The translations under genes and the position numbers were made by a program. This document shows, one piece after another, positions 36,457-46,034 of a DNA stretch of 64,000 nucleotides. The notes beneath the pieces were generated by a model. That model made no database searches, was not told the DNA's origin, and saw only the letters and a list, made by a program, of their open reading frames with translations. Origin of the DNA: Comamonadaceae bacterium OS-4 (GTDB lineage Bacteria; Pseudomonadota; Gammaproteobacteria; Burkholderiales; Burkholderiaceae_C); contig AP026970.1 in assembly GCA_027924025.1 (NCBI GenBank), positions 3,432,501-3,496,500 on the forward strand, in the 5' to 3' direction. Positions within the stretch are counted from its first letter, which is position 1. Each line of letters opens with the position of its first letter.

Positions 36457-38025
36457 ATGCCCTGCATGAAACGCATGCTCCCCTCCGCCCGCTCCTTGGC
36501 CCCTCTGTGGCTGTGCGCTGCACTGGCCGGCTTGCAGGCCTGTGCCCCGCTGTCACCCGCAGACTCCTACAGCGCAGCAGCGCCGGCCACCCAGCAGAGC
36601 TACCAATGGCTGAACCGGGTCACCTGGGGCGCCAACAGCCACACCGCCCGCCAACTAGAGCAGCAGGGGCAAGCCGCATGGTTGCAGCAGCAACTCCAGC
36701 CCCGGGACGCCGTGCTACCCGAGCCCGCGCGCAATGCCGTGCGCAGCATGACCATCAGCCAGACCGACTTGACGGACCTCGTGCTCAAAATGGAGCAGCA
36801 GCGCAAAAGCTCGGATGCGCTCAAAGACGACGCCGAGAAAAAAGCCGCCCAGCAGGCCTACCAGCAAGAGCTCAACCGCCTGGCCCGCGAATCCGCTACC
36901 CGCCACCTGCTGCGCGCGCTTTACAGCCCGGCCCAGGTTCAGGAGCAAATGACCTGGTTCTGGCTGAACCACTTCAATGTGCAACTCTACAAGCACAACC
37001 TGCGTGCCATGCTGGGAGACTATGAAGACAACGCCCTGCGGCCGCACGCCCTGGGGCGCTTCCGCGATCTGCTGGGTGCCGTGACCTACCACCCGGCCAT
37101 GCTGCGCTACCTGGACAACGACCAGAACGCCGCAGGCCGCATCAACGAAAACTTTGCGCGAGAGCTCATGGAGCTGCACACCCTGGGGGTGGATGGTGGC
37201 TACACCCAGAAAGATGTGCAGGAACTGGCCCGCGTGCTCACTGGCGTCGGTGTGAACATGAACACCGGTAACCCCAACCTGCGCAAAGAGCTCAACCGCC
37301 TCTATGTGCGCCGTGGCGTGTTTGAGTTCAACCCGCAGCGCCACGACATGGGCCCCAAAACCCTGCTGGGCAGCCCCGTGACCGGCGAGGGCCTGGCCGA
37401 AGTGGACGCCGCGCTGGACACGCTGGCCCGCCACCCGTCCACCGCACGCTTCGTCAGCCGCAAGCTCGCCACCTACTGGCTTTCGGACAACCCGCCCCAA
37501 GCCCTGATCGACCGCATGGCGGCAACGTGGAAAACGACCGATGGCCAGATCGCCAAGGTGCTGGAGACCCTGTTCACCGCGCCTGAGTTTGTGAATGCAC
37601 CGCCCACCAAATTCAAGGACCCGGTGCGCTACGTGGTGTCCTCGGTGAGGCTGGCGTATGACGACAAGGTCATCCTCAATGTCGGCCCCATGCTGAACTG
37701 GATCAACCGCATGGGCGAGCCGCTCTATGGCCGCCAGACGCCGGACGGCTACCCCCTGGTGGCCTCAGGCTGGGACAGCGCGGGCCAGCTGACTACCCGC
37801 TTTGAGATTGCCAAAGCGATCGGCTCCGGCAGTGCCGGCCTCTTCAAGACGGATGGCCCGCAAGCCACTGAAAAGCCTGCATTCCCCCAACTGGCCAACG
37901 CGCTGTATTACCAAGCGATTCAGGGTAGCCTGAGCCCGGCCACGCGCGCTGCGCTGGACCAGGCCAATTCGCCACAGGAATGGAACACCTTCCTGCTCGC
38001 AGCACCCGAATCCATGCGCCGCTAA
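36457..38025 (+). CDS. DUF1800 lipoprotein
   Basis: This 522-residue protein (519 if it starts at 36466) has a lipoprotein signal ending LAGLQAC at residue 29 and a DUF1800 domain with WFWLNHFNVQLYKHNLRAML and ENFARELMELHTLGVDGGYT. DUF1800 proteins are almost always followed by a DUF1501 gene, as here, and their function is unknown. The RBS is weak; both starts are possible. Confidence 0.9.
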   Translation: MPCMKRMLPSARSLAPLWLCAALAGLQACAPLSPADSYSAAAPATQQSYQWLNRVTWGANSHTARQLEQQGQAAWLQQQLQPRDAVLPEPARNAVRSMTISQTDLTDLVLKMEQQRKSSDALKDDAEKKAAQQAYQQELNRLARESATRHLLRALYSPAQVQEQMTWFWLNHFNVQLYKHNLRAMLGDYEDNALRPHALGRFRDLLGAVTYHPAMLRYLDNDQNAAGRINENFARELMELHTLGVDGGYTQKDVQELARVLTGVGVNMNTGNPNLRKELNRLYVRRGVFEFNPQRHDMGPKTLLGSPVTGEGLAEVDAALDTLARHPSTARFVSRKLATYWLSDNPPQALIDRMAATWKTTDGQIAKVLETLFTAPEFVNAPPTKFKDPVRYVVSSVRLAYDDKVILNVGPMLNWINRMGEPLYGRQTPDGYPLVASGWDSAGQLTTRFEIAKAIGSGSAGLFKTDGPQATEKPAFPQLANALYYQAIQGSLSPATRAALDQANSPQEWNTFLLAAPESMRR

Positions 38026-38063
38026 GCGCCATCCCGCTCAAGGCCACCCTACCGGAGTCCGCC

Positions 38064-39287
38064 ATGCAACGTCGTTACTTTTTACGCCAAGCCTTGCACA
38101 CCACCGCAGCGGCTGCGGCGCTGGGCATTCCCGGCGTACACCTGCATGCCGCCACTGCGGCTGCAAGTACCGGCGCGCCCAAGTTTTTGTTCGTCTTCCT
38201 GCGCGGCGGCATGGACGCGGCCAGCCTGCTGGTACCCACCAGCAGCAGCTTTTATTACGAAGTGCGGCCCGAGATTGCGATTGCCAAGCCCTCTGCCGAC
38301 CTCGCCAGCGCCTTGCCGCTCACTGCCGACTGGGGCCTGCACCCGGCCCTGCGCGAATCGCTCTATCCGCTCTACCAGCAAGGCGAATTGGCCTTTGTGC
38401 CTTTCAGCGGCACCGACGACCTCTCGCGCAGCCACTTCGAGACGCAAGACAGCATCGAACTGGGCCAGCTCAACAACGGCAGCATCCAGTACGGCTCGGG
38501 CTTTTTGAACCGGCTGGCCACGCAGCTGCAAGGCCCGAAACCTGCCGCGCCCATGTCCTTTACCGACCAGTTGCCCATCGCCATGCAGGGTGGCCTGCGG
38601 GTGCCCAACACCAGCCTGCGCAACCTGAGTAAGCCGTCGGTAGACACACGCCAGAGCAGCATCATCGCCGCCATGTACAAAGGCACGGGCTTGGAGGGCA
38701 CCGTGCAAAGCGGCTTTGCGGTGCGCGACCAGGTGATGCGCGAAATGTCGGCCGAGATGGATGCCGCCAGCCGCGGCGCCATCACCGCCAAAGGCTTTGA
38801 GCTGGAAGCCCGCCGCATTGCCCGCCTGATGCGCGAGCAATACGCACTGGGCTTTGTAGATGTGGGTGGTTGGGATACCCACGTAGCCCAGGGCGGCGCC
38901 ACCGGCTATCTGGCCAGCCGCTTGGACGAGCTGGGCCAAGGCCTGGCCGCTTTTTCGCAAGAGATGGGCAGCGCCTGGCGCAACACCGTGGTGGTCGTCA
39001 TGAGCGAGTTCGGCCGCACCTTCCGCCAGAACGGCAATCGCGGCACGGACCACGGCCACGGCAGCGTGATGTGGGTGCTGGGTGGCGCGGTGCGCGGCAA
39101 GCAAGTGGTGGGAGAACAGGTGCAGATGACAGCGGCCACCCTATTCCAAAACCGGGACTACGCGGTGCTGAACGAATACCGCAGTGTGTTGGGCGGCATC
39201 TTCCAACGCCAGTGGGGCCTGAGCGACAGCCAGCTCAAAACCGTGTTTCCCGGGTTCAAGGGCGCACGTGACTGGGGCTTGGTCTAA
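38064..39287 (+). CDS. DUF1501 family protein, sulfatase-like fold, secreted
   Basis: A 407-residue protein with a signal MQRRYFLRQALHTTAAAAAL (twin-arginine type, RR at 3-4) and an alkaline phosphatase/sulfatase-like core: FLFVFLRGGMDAASLLVP at about 38-55 and VVVMSEFGRTFRQNGNRGTD, HGHGSVMWVLGG near the C-terminus. GGAG six bases before the ATG decides the start. Co-transcribed with the DUF1800 gene. Substrate unknown. Confidence 0.9.
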   Translation: MQRRYFLRQALHTTAAAAALGIPGVHLHAATAAASTGAPKFLFVFLRGGMDAASLLVPTSSSFYYEVRPEIAIAKPSADLASALPLTADWGLHPALRESLYPLYQQGELAFVPFSGTDDLSRSHFETQDSIELGQLNNGSIQYGSGFLNRLATQLQGPKPAAPMSFTDQLPIAMQGGLRVPNTSLRNLSKPSVDTRQSSIIAAMYKGTGLEGTVQSGFAVRDQVMREMSAEMDAASRGAITAKGFELEARRIARLMREQYALGFVDVGGWDTHVAQGGATGYLASRLDELGQGLAAFSQEMGSAWRNTVVVVMSEFGRTFRQNGNRGTDHGHGSVMWVLGGAVRGKQVVGEQVQMTAATLFQNRDYAVLNEYRSVLGGIFQRQWGLSDSQLKTVFPGFKGARDWGLV

Positions 39288-39396
39288 ACCGCCACGCGTC
39301 GCAAAAGGCTCACGCGCCTGTCACACAGAGTTCACGATGAGGGCGCAATCTGTGCAGGCGGCATGTTGCCGTGTTTCACAGAAAAGCGAGCCCTGA

Positions 39397-39693
39397 ATGA
39401 CCCAAGACACTTCCCCCGTGGCCGACACCGTGGCAGACGATCTGGTGGACGAAGACTTTGAGACCATCGGCGACTACCACCGCATGGCAGCCCACCACTT
39501 CCAGGCCGCCGCCAAACACCACCTGGCCGCTGCCGCAGCCGATGACGAAGGCGACGACGAGGCCAACGCCCGCCACGCTTTTCTGGCCTACCGCCACCAG
39601 CTCAACGGCGTGCAGTGCGCTGAAATCGCCATGATGGAAAGCGACAGCCTGGACGATCCGTTTGACGTGCCTTCGGAAGACGACGCCCAGTAA
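39397..39693 (+). CDS. Small acidic His-rich helical protein
   Basis: A 98-residue protein with an acidic start and end and a central segment in which His pairs recur (YHRMAAHHFQAAAKHHLAAA, then NARHAFLAYRHQLNGVQCAE). The pattern of HH spaced by about seven and Ala-rich helices suggests a metal-binding helical bundle, like small HH-rich proteins of proteobacteria. This is inference. It is followed 20 bp later by a strong terminator. Confidence 0.75.
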   Translation: MTQDTSPVADTVADDLVDEDFETIGDYHRMAAHHFQAAAKHHLAAAAADDEGDDEANARHAFLAYRHQLNGVQCAEIAMMESDSLDDPFDVPSEDDAQ

Positions 39694-39712
39694 TTCCCCC
39701 GTCTCGCCCATG

Positions 39713-39747
39713 AAAAAGCCGGTGCTACCCAAGTAGACCGGCTTTTT
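39713..39747. terminator. Bidirectional terminator
   Basis: An 11-bp perfect stem, AAAAAGCCGGT at 39713-39723 and ACCGGCTTTTT at 39737-39747, with A and T runs on both flanks. It ends the His-rich protein gene (+) and can also serve the LysR gene (-) at 39819. Confidence 0.85.
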
Positions 39748-39779
39748 GCTCTTTTGGGCCGCTAGGCCTCGCTCAACAT

Positions 39780-39805
39780 GCGCAAGCAGCTATCAATTCA
39801 GTAGC
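39780..39805 (-). repeat. Post-stop 26-bp motif, copy C
   Basis: In minus-strand sense it reads GCTA, ten bases, then AGCTGCTTGCGC, starting 13 bases after the stop of the LysR gene (39819). Confidence 0.75.
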
Positions 39806-39818
39806 AAATCAATCTCTT

Positions 39819-40754
39819 TCAAGCCTTGTTCCAATACCCCGGCGCGCTGTAGCGCTCTTTGATGAAGTCGATCCATAGGCGCACTCGCAGGGGCATGTGT
39901 TTACGCTGGGGGAAGACGGCGTAAATGCCGTTGGGCGGTGCGGCATAGTCTTCCAGCACTGCGACCAAACGGCCTGCGGCGATTTCGTTCTCCACTTCCC
40001 AGGTGCTGCGCCATGCGATGCCGTAGCCACCCAGACACCAGTCGTGCAACACCTGCCCGTCGCTGCAGTCCAGCGGGCCGGCGGGCTTGAGGTAAATCAC
40101 CTCACCGGCATCCGCCCGCTCGCCTTTGGCCGCGGGCAGCTTGAACGCCCAACCCCGGGTTTGGGATGCGTCGCTGGACAACGTGAGGCAGTGGAAGCGG
40201 CTCAAATCCGCTGGCGTTTTGGGAGTGCCGTGGCGCTTGAGGTAAGCCGGTGTGGCCACGCAGAGGCGGCGGTTGTCGGCCATGCGCACGCTCACGAGGG
40301 ACGAATCGGGCATGTCGCCCACGCGCACGGCACAGTCAAAACCCTCGCCCGCGATATCAACCACGCGGTCACTGAGGTTGAGCGAAATCGTCACGTCGGG
40401 GTGCAGCTCGCGGAACTTGGGCACCAGCGGCGCCACATGGCGGCGGCCGAAGCCCGCCGGTGCAGTAATGCGCAAGTGTCCCGCGGCCTTGACGCCCCCG
40501 GCACTCACACTGGCCTCGGCATTGGTCACGTCGGCAATGATGCGCTGGCAGTCCTCCAGAAACGCACTGCCCTCGTGCGTGAGGGTGATGCGCCGGGTGG
40601 TGCGGATCAGCAGCTTCACGCCCAGGCGTTCTTCCAGTGCATCCAAGCGCCGGCCCATGATGGCGGGGGCCACGCCTTCGGCATTGGCGGCTGCGGTCAA
40701 GCTGCCACGGGTAGCCACCGAGACGAAGGATTCGAGTTGCTTGAGCTTGTCCAT
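39819..40754 (-). CDS. LysR-family regulator
   Basis: A 311-residue LysR regulator: helix-turn-helix LKQLESFVSVATRGSLTAAA and LLIRTTRRITLTHEGSAFLE, effector domain from about 90 with FGRRHVAPLVPKFRELHPDV. AGGAG lies six bases before the ATG. No divergent gene marks a target, since the adjacent CoA-transferase reads toward it; the target is unknown. The upstream spacer holds a large inverted repeat. Confidence 0.9.
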   Translation of the reverse strand: MDKLKQLESFVSVATRGSLTAAANAEGVAPAIMGRRLDALEERLGVKLLIRTTRRITLTHEGSAFLEDCQRIIADVTNAEASVSAGGVKAAGHLRITAPAGFGRRHVAPLVPKFRELHPDVTISLNLSDRVVDIAGEGFDCAVRVGDMPDSSLVSVRMADNRRLCVATPAYLKRHGTPKTPADLSRFHCLTLSSDASQTRGWAFKLPAAKGERADAGEVIYLKPAGPLDCSDGQVLHDWCLGGYGIAWRSTWEVENEIAAGRLVAVLEDYAAPPNGIYAVFPQRKHMPLRVRLWIDFIKERYSAPGYWNKA

Positions 40755-40767
40755 CACTGACTCCTGG

Positions 40768-40859
40768 AGGGCTGAAGGGCAGCGCGTTTTACTCCGTGTC
40801 CCCCGCCCGCTGCGCGGGCTCCTCCTTGACCTGCGTAAAACGCACTGCCCTTCAGCCCT
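40768..40859. repeat. Long inverted repeat upstream of the LysR gene
   Basis: Two 25-bp arms (40768-40792 and 40835-40859) differ at one position, with a 42-bp centre that itself holds a perfect 6-bp hairpin (GCCCGC/GCGGGC, 40805-40819). The whole could fold as a cruciform or long hairpin. It looks like a dispersed palindromic repeat rather than a terminator, as no T run follows. Confidence 0.65.
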
Positions 40860-40877
40860 TTAGCGCTCGTGGAATCT

Positions 40878-40903
40878 GCGCGAGCAGCTATATTTTTCAT
40901 AGC
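40878..40903 (-). repeat. Post-stop 26-bp motif, copy D
   Basis: In minus-strand sense it reads GCTA, ten bases, then AGCTGCTCGCGC. Here it begins 4 bases before the stop and contains the TGA stop of the CoA-transferase gene (40897). Confidence 0.75.
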
Positions 40904-42093
40904 ACCACGCCTTGCGCATGCAGTGCTGCCACATCGTCCGCGCTGTACCCCAGGCTCTGTAGCAGCGCGTCGGTGTGCTCGCCCAGCTTGGGCGGGTCCA
41001 GCCGCAGGCCGAGGCGCTCGCCGCCCAGCGTCAATGGCAACAAGGGCACTTGCGTCTGGCGGCCGTCGGGCAGCTCCATGGGGGCCAGCCCGCCGGTCGC
41101 TTGCAGGTGCGGGTCGTCAAACAAATGCTGCGGATCAGTGATGGGCGCAAACGGCAAGCCCACTTGCTCAAAACGCTGTGACAGCTCAGCGCGGCTGAAC
41201 TGGGCCAAGCGCGTGCGCAGCTCGGGGATCAGCCAGCTGCGGGCCAGCACGCGGTCGTTGTTGGTAGTGACGCGCGGGTCGGCAAACAGGTCGGCGTAGG
41301 CAAAGGCCTCGCAAAAGGTCTTCCACTGCCCGTCGCCCACCACGGCCAGAAAAATTTGCTCGTTGTCCTTCACGCTGAACACGTCGTAAATGCCCCAAGG
41401 CGAGATGCGCTCGGGCATGGGCGCGGCGGCTTTGCCGGTCACGGCGAACTGCATCATGTGCTGGGCCACGAGGAAGATGTTGTTCTCGAACAGCGCGCTT
41501 TGCACCTCCTGGCCTTTGCCGGTCTGCTGGCGCTGCATGAGTGCGGCCATGGCACCCACTGCGCCGAAGATGCCGCCCATGATGTCGTTCACACTGGAGC
41601 CTGCGCGCAGCGGGTCGCCCGGGCGGCCGGTCATGTAGGCCAGGCCGCCCATCATTTGCACCACCTCGTCCAGCGCGGTGCGATGGTCGTAGGGGCCGGG
41701 CAGAAAGCCCTTGTGGCTCACGTAGATCAGGCGCGGGTCCAGCTTGCTCAAAGACGCGTAGTCCAAGCCCAGCTTTTGCATGGTCTCGGTTTTGAAGTTC
41801 TCGCTGACGATGTCGGCAGTGGCGATCAGCTTGAGCACGATCCCGCGGCCCTGCGGGCTTTTGAGGTCCACGGCAATGCTTTTCTTGTTGCGGTTGAACA
41901 GCGGGTAAAAGCCCGCGCCACTGCCCAGCAGCTTGCGCGTGCTGTCGCCCGCCAAGGGCTCAACCTTGATGACGTCTGCACCCAAGTCGCCCAGCGTCAT
42001 TCCGCAAGTGGGCCCCATGACCATGTGGGTGAATTCGACGACGCGGATGCCCGCGAGGGGGAGGGCTGAGGGTGAACGGGTGTCGGTGGTCAT
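40897..42093 (-). CDS. CaiB/BaiF-type (class III) CoA-transferase
   Basis: This 398-residue enzyme moves CoA between carboxylic acids. It opens with LPLAGIRVVEFTHMVMGPTC, followed by GDLGADVIKVEPLAGDSTRK and the catalytic-region NRNKKSIAVDLKSPQGRGIV with D at the conserved site. The active-site aspartate is probably in AGSSVNDIMGGIFGAVGAMA. The substrate is unknown. Its start overlaps an upstream stop (TGA) as ATGA, see the remnant at 42090-42191. Confidence 0.92.
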   Translation of the reverse strand: MTTDTRSPSALPLAGIRVVEFTHMVMGPTCGMTLGDLGADVIKVEPLAGDSTRKLLGSGAGFYPLFNRNKKSIAVDLKSPQGRGIVLKLIATADIVSENFKTETMQKLGLDYASLSKLDPRLIYVSHKGFLPGPYDHRTALDEVVQMMGGLAYMTGRPGDPLRAGSSVNDIMGGIFGAVGAMAALMQRQQTGKGQEVQSALFENNIFLVAQHMMQFAVTGKAAAPMPERISPWGIYDVFSVKDNEQIFLAVVGDGQWKTFCEAFAYADLFADPRVTTNNDRVLARSWLIPELRTRLAQFSRAELSQRFEQVGLPFAPITDPQHLFDDPHLQATGGLAPMELPDGRQTQVPLLPLTLGGERLGLRLDPPKLGEHTDALLQSLGYSADDVAALHAQGVVL

Positions 42094-42191
42094 GCGGTGC
42101 TGTCAATAACGCCAAGCCCTGCGGCGTGCAGGGCAGAAACATCGGGGCCTGCGAGACACCACAAGGCATCAGGCAGGCCACAAACTTTACG
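42090..42191 (-). pseudogene. Possible remnant coding tail upstream of the CoA-transferase gene
   Basis: A 33-codon open frame after a stop encodes, at its end, GPDVSALHAAGLGVIDSTA and stops at a TGA that overlaps the CoA-transferase ATG. The segment resembles the tail of that same protein (DDVAALHAQGVVL). It could be a leftover of an earlier duplicated CoA-transferase gene or chance. No start codon fits. Confidence 0.25.
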
Positions 42192-42291
42192 TCAATTATC
42201 GACAGCGCTTGGTGGCGTGCAGTGCGGCATCGCCACCGGGGTGGTGCAAGCCGCACCTGGGCCTGCACAACACCTGGAGGGGAGCAATCGT

Positions 42292-43284
42292 TTAGCCGGC
42301 GCGCTTGCGGCGGGCCACAGCGCCCATCAAGCCCAGACCGGCGAGCAGCATGGCGTAGGTTTCGGGTTCTGGCACCGGAGCGGTCAACACAATGAGTTGC
42401 GACTTGGCATCTGCGGGAGCGCCACTGAGTTGGTCTTGCTCTGCCAACAGGTAAATGGTGCCGTGTTCATCAATCGTCACACCTTCAATCGCGTTGCGGG
42501 GAGCGATGTGGGTCAGGTCCAAGCGGCTGACCACCGTGCCGCCGCGGGTCACTTCGATCAGCTCACGCGAATCGCCAGCATTGGTACCGGTGCTGAGCAC
42601 CAGCAAATTGTTGTTGCCGAGGATGGAGAGCGTTTGCACATCGGACAGTTGGGACAACCCAAACAAGCCGGTAGCGCCGGTGAATGACGCATCGGCAACC
42701 GCATCCGGAGATGCCACCGTGGAGAAGCTCAGGTTGTTGAAGATACTCAGCGTGGCCGGGTTGTCTTGCTTGGCCGTGACATAGCTGCCGTTGCGGGCGT
42801 CATAGCTCAGGCCCTCAATACCCACATTGCCAATTGTCGGCCCCACAGAGGCGAAAGGCACCGCACCCAAATTGACAGCGCCACCGGCCGTGTAGCTGAA
42901 GCGGTAGATGTTTTGCAGGCGCTCTTCGGCCACAGCGAGCACACCATTGCCCAAGTAGGCTAAGCCTTCCGAATCGTTACCGGGATTTCTTCCATTGACG
43001 CCCGTGCTGTAGGCGCCCCAGCCGGTGAACGTCATCGAACTCTTGGACTTGCCATCCAGTGACATTTCAATCACGCCCTTGCCTTCGTCACCAATGAAAA
43101 ACAAGGTGCCACGGTCCTGCGCATAAGTAATCGCAGAGCCTTCCAGACCAGAGACACCGCCCACGCTCAGGTCGAGCCCGTAGGTGTTTTTGACGGTGTA
43201 GTTGTTCAGGCTGAAGGACTGCGCGGAAGCGGTGGCAGAAGCCAATGCCAAAAGGATGGCGGAAACCGTGGTTTTGATGTGCAT
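42292..43284 (-). CDS. PEP-CTERM protein with SdiA-regulated/esterase-like beta-propeller
   Basis: This 330-residue secreted protein has a signal peptide MHIKTTVSAILLALASATAS, a beta-propeller-like region similar to the SdiA-regulated and phytase-like families (VGGVSGLEGSAITYAQDRGT, GLAYLGNGVLAVAEERLQNI, GNVGIEGLSYDARNGSY), and a PEP-CTERM sorting signal: VPEPETYAMLLAGLG, a hydrophobic helix and an RRKR basic tail. The tail should be processed by an exosortase, which is not in this window. Confidence 0.88.
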   Translation of the reverse strand: MHIKTTVSAILLALASATASAQSFSLNNYTVKNTYGLDLSVGGVSGLEGSAITYAQDRGTLFFIGDEGKGVIEMSLDGKSKSSMTFTGWGAYSTGVNGRNPGNDSEGLAYLGNGVLAVAEERLQNIYRFSYTAGGAVNLGAVPFASVGPTIGNVGIEGLSYDARNGSYVTAKQDNPATLSIFNNLSFSTVASPDAVADASFTGATGLFGLSQLSDVQTLSILGNNNLLVLSTGTNAGDSRELIEVTRGGTVVSRLDLTHIAPRNAIEGVTIDEHGTIYLLAEQDQLSGAPADAKSQLIVLTAPVPEPETYAMLLAGLGLMGAVARRKRAG

Positions 43285-43585
43285 GGGGAGACCTGTGAGG
43301 ACAAAAATACCTTTGCTCCGCACGGACCCTATGCCCGCCGGAACTCAACAAGCCATGCTAAAAATGACCTGTGACAGTTCGGTGTCGAAACGGCGGTTTT
43401 GCCTGATCCGAATGGACTAGTGCTTGCAATCAACACTACATCCCTAAAAGTCACAAATCGATTGATGTTCTTCCATATAGTGTTCTGCAAAGGATGGAAT
43501 ACAGTACATCCATAGCCTGAGGGCATTTCCCCTCGCGCGACCCGTTTTCACTTTGTTGACCGCCCCTTCCTTTGAAAGGCCCACC
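43285..43585. other. Divergent 301-bp spacer between the PEP-CTERM gene and glcB
   Basis: This stretch holds the promoters of both divergent genes. I see no open frame with coding features. It contains a GAAAGG ribosome-binding site for glcB and partially symmetrical TTCCAT/ATGGAA half-sites near 43475-43500 that could be a regulator site, but the symmetry is too short to claim. Confidence 0.5.
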
Positions 43586-45856
43586 ATGACGACAACTACC
43601 CCCCGCAAAACCGAGCGCACTGCTGAGCACCGCCTGCAAGTCGCGACCAGCCTGCACAGCTTCATTCAAGACAAAGTGCTGCCCGGCACCGGCATTGCGC
43701 CTGAGGCTTTCTGGAAAGGGTTTGACGCCATCGTGGCCGACCTAGCCCCTAAGAACATCACCCTGCTGGCCGAACGCGACCGCCTTCAAACCGAGCTGGA
43801 CACCTGGCACAAAGCCAACCCCGGCCCCATCACCGCAGGTGATCCTTCCAAGCCTTCGGATATGGCTAACTACAAGGCATTTCTGGAAAAGATCGGCTAC
43901 CTGGTCGAGAGCCCCAAGAAGGTAAAGATCACCACCAAAAACGTGGACGCAGAGCTGGCCACCCAAGCCGGCCCGCAGCTGGTGGTGCCAGTGCTCAACG
44001 CACGCTATGCCTTGAACGCCGCCAACGCACGCTGGGGCTCTTTGTACGACGCGCTGTATGGCACCGACGTGATCAGCGAAGACAAGGGCTGCGAAAAAGT
44101 GGGCCAGAAAAATGGAAAGGCTGTGGGCTACAACCCCAAGCGCGGCAAAAAGGTCATTGAATACGCCCGCAACGTGCTGGACCGCTGCGCACCGCTCAAG
44201 AAGGGCTCGCACGTGGGCTCTACCGGCTACGCCATCAAGGGCGGCGACTTGGTTGTCACCCTGAAGGACGGCTCCACCTCCAAGCTGGCCGACAAGGACC
44301 AGTTCGTGGGCTTCCAGGGTTCTGCCAAAGATCCCTCCAGCGTGCTCGTGATTCACAACGGTCTGCACCTCGACATCATCATCAACCGCGCCACGCCCAT
44401 CGGCAAAACCGATGCAGCCGGCGTGAGCGACCTGGTGCTCGAAGCAGCCCTCTCCACCATCCTGGACCTGGAAGACTCCGTGGCGGTGGTGGACGCCGAA
44501 GACAAAGTGCTGGCCTACGGCAACTGGTTAGGCATTCTGCAAGGCACTTTGGTTGAGAGCTTTGAGAAAGGTGGTAAAACGCTGACCCGCGGCCTCAACG
44601 GTGACCGCGTGTACACCGCGCCCGATGGCAAGAAAGAAGTGAAGCTGCACGGCCGCAGCCTCATGTTTGTGCGCAACGTGGGCCACCTGATGACCAACCC
44701 GGCCATCACTTACACCGCTGCCGACGGCACGACAAAAGAGATTCCCGAAGGCATCATGGACGCGGTGGTCACCACCACCATCGCCCTCCATGACCTCAAG
44801 AAGACCAAAAAAGACGCCATCCGCAACTCGCGCAAGGGTTCGGTCTACATCGTCAAACCCAAGATGCACGGCCCCGCAGAAGTAGCGTTTGCTGCTGAGC
44901 TGTTTACCCGCGTGGAGCAGATGCTGGGCCTGCCCGACAGCACCGTGAAGCTGGGCATCATGGACGAAGAGCGCCGCACCAGCGTGAACCTGAAGGCTTG
45001 CATTGCCGCCGCCCAAAGCCGCGTGGCCTTCATCAACACCGGCTTCCTCGACCGCACCGGCGACGAGATGCACACCGCCATGCAAGCCGGCCCCATGATC
45101 CGCAAGGCGGACATGAAGAGCAGCGCCTGGATTGCTGCCTACGAGAAGAACAACGTGTTGGTGGGCCTGTCCAGCGGCCTGCGCGGCAAGGCGCAAATCG
45201 GCAAGGGCATGTGGGCCATGCCCGACCTGATGAAGGCGATGATGGAGCAGAAGATCGGCCACCCCAAGGCCGGTGCCAACACCGCCTGGGTGCCCAGCCC
45301 CACCGGCGCCACCCTGCACGCCCTGCACTACCACCAGCTGCTGGTGAGCGACGTGCAGAAGGAACTGGAAAAAACCAACTACGAGAAGGCTCGCCCCGGC
45401 ATCCTCGACAACCTGCTGCAAATCCCGGTGACCGCCACCCCGAACTGGACAGACGCCGAGAAGCAAGCCGAGCTGGACAACAACGCCCAAGGCATTCTGG
45501 GTTACGTGGTGCGCTGGGTGGACCAGGGCGTGGGCTGCTCCAAGGTGCCCGATATCAACGACATCGGCCTCATGGAAGACCGCGCCACCCTGCGCATCAG
45601 CAGCCAGCACATGGCCAACTGGCTGCACCACGGTGTGGTCACCAAAGACCAAGTGGAAGAAACCTTCCAGCGCATGGCTGCCAAGGTGGACAAGCAAAAC
45701 GCCGGCGACAAGCTCTACACCCCCATGGTGGGCAACTTCAAGGGCGCGGCCTACCAGGCGGCGACCGAGCTGGTGTTCAAGGGGCTGGAGCAGCCAAGCG
45801 GCTACACCGAGCCGCTACTGCACGCTTGGCGCTTAAAGGTAAAGGCGGCGGCGTAA
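43586..45856 (+). CDS. glcB: Malate synthase G
   Basis: This 756-residue cytosolic enzyme condenses glyoxylate and acetyl-CoA to malate in the glyoxylate pathway. The length and blocks are of the G isoform: [40 protein letters not shown], and the C-terminal [21 protein letters not shown] chose the ATG at 43586, with GAAAGG upstream. The gene stands alone. A decayed copy of its last coding part lies 860 bp downstream. Confidence 0.98.
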   Translation: MTTTTPRKTERTAEHRLQVATSLHSFIQDKVLPGTGIAPEAFWKGFDAIVADLAPKNITLLAERDRLQTELDTWHKANPGPITAGDPSKPSDMANYKAFLEKIGYLVESPKKVKITTKNVDAELATQAGPQLVVPVLNARYALNAANARWGSLYDALYGTDVISEDKGCEKVGQKNGKAVGYNPKRGKKVIEYARNVLDRCAPLKKGSHVGSTGYAIKGGDLVVTLKDGSTSKLADKDQFVGFQGSAKDPSSVLVIHNGLHLDIIINRATPIGKTDAAGVSDLVLEAALSTILDLEDSVAVVDAEDKVLAYGNWLGILQGTLVESFEKGGKTLTRGLNGDRVYTAPDGKKEVKLHGRSLMFVRNVGHLMTNPAITYTAADGTTKEIPEGIMDAVVTTTIALHDLKKTKKDAIRNSRKGSVYIVKPKMHGPAEVAFAAELFTRVEQMLGLPDSTVKLGIMDEERRTSVNLKACIAAAQSRVAFINTGFLDRTGDEMHTAMQAGPMIRKADMKSSAWIAAYEKNNVLVGLSSGLRGKAQIGKGMWAMPDLMKAMMEQKIGHPKAGANTAWVPSPTGATLHALHYHQLLVSDVQKELEKTNYEKARPGILDNLLQIPVTATPNWTDAEKQAELDNNAQGILGYVVRWVDQGVGCSKVPDINDIGLMEDRATLRISSQHMANWLHHGVVTKDQVEETFQRMAAKVDKQNAGDKLYTPMVGNFKGAAYQAATELVFKGLEQPSGYTEPLLHAWRLKVKAAA

Positions 45857-45877
45857 GCTGGCTAGGGCGAGCGGCTC

Positions 45878-45903
45878 ACTATCAATTTAGGAGCTGCTCG
45901 CGC
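45878..45903 (+). repeat. Post-stop 26-bp motif, copy E
   Basis: In plus-strand sense it reads ACTA, ten bases, then AGCTGCTCGCGC, starting 21 bases after the glcB stop. It is the only copy on the plus strand, and it follows a plus-strand gene, so the orientation rule holds. Confidence 0.72.
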
Positions 45904-45978
45904 TTACTCCATAGCGGCTAGATGCCTATTGGGCATCAAAGCTAAAAACCAAATTTGCCGAATTGACCGGCACATGGC

Positions 45979-46004
45979 AAAAAAAATGGGAGCCGAAGCT
46001 CCCA
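45979..46004 (-). terminator. Terminator of the small PEP-CTERM gene
   Basis: In minus-strand sense a 7-bp perfect stem (TGGGAGC/GCTCCCA) with a TTCG loop is followed by eight T residues (45979-45986). It lies 30 bases after the stop at 46035. Confidence 0.88.
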
Positions 46005-46034
46005 AGTGCACTTATCAAGAAGAGCGGTTCAAGC

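Noticed and set aside
43475..43525. Half-sites TTCCAT/ATGGAA before glcB as an IclR operator
   Set aside because: The symmetry is only six bases per arm and the spacing is irregular; no regulator gene nearby supports it.
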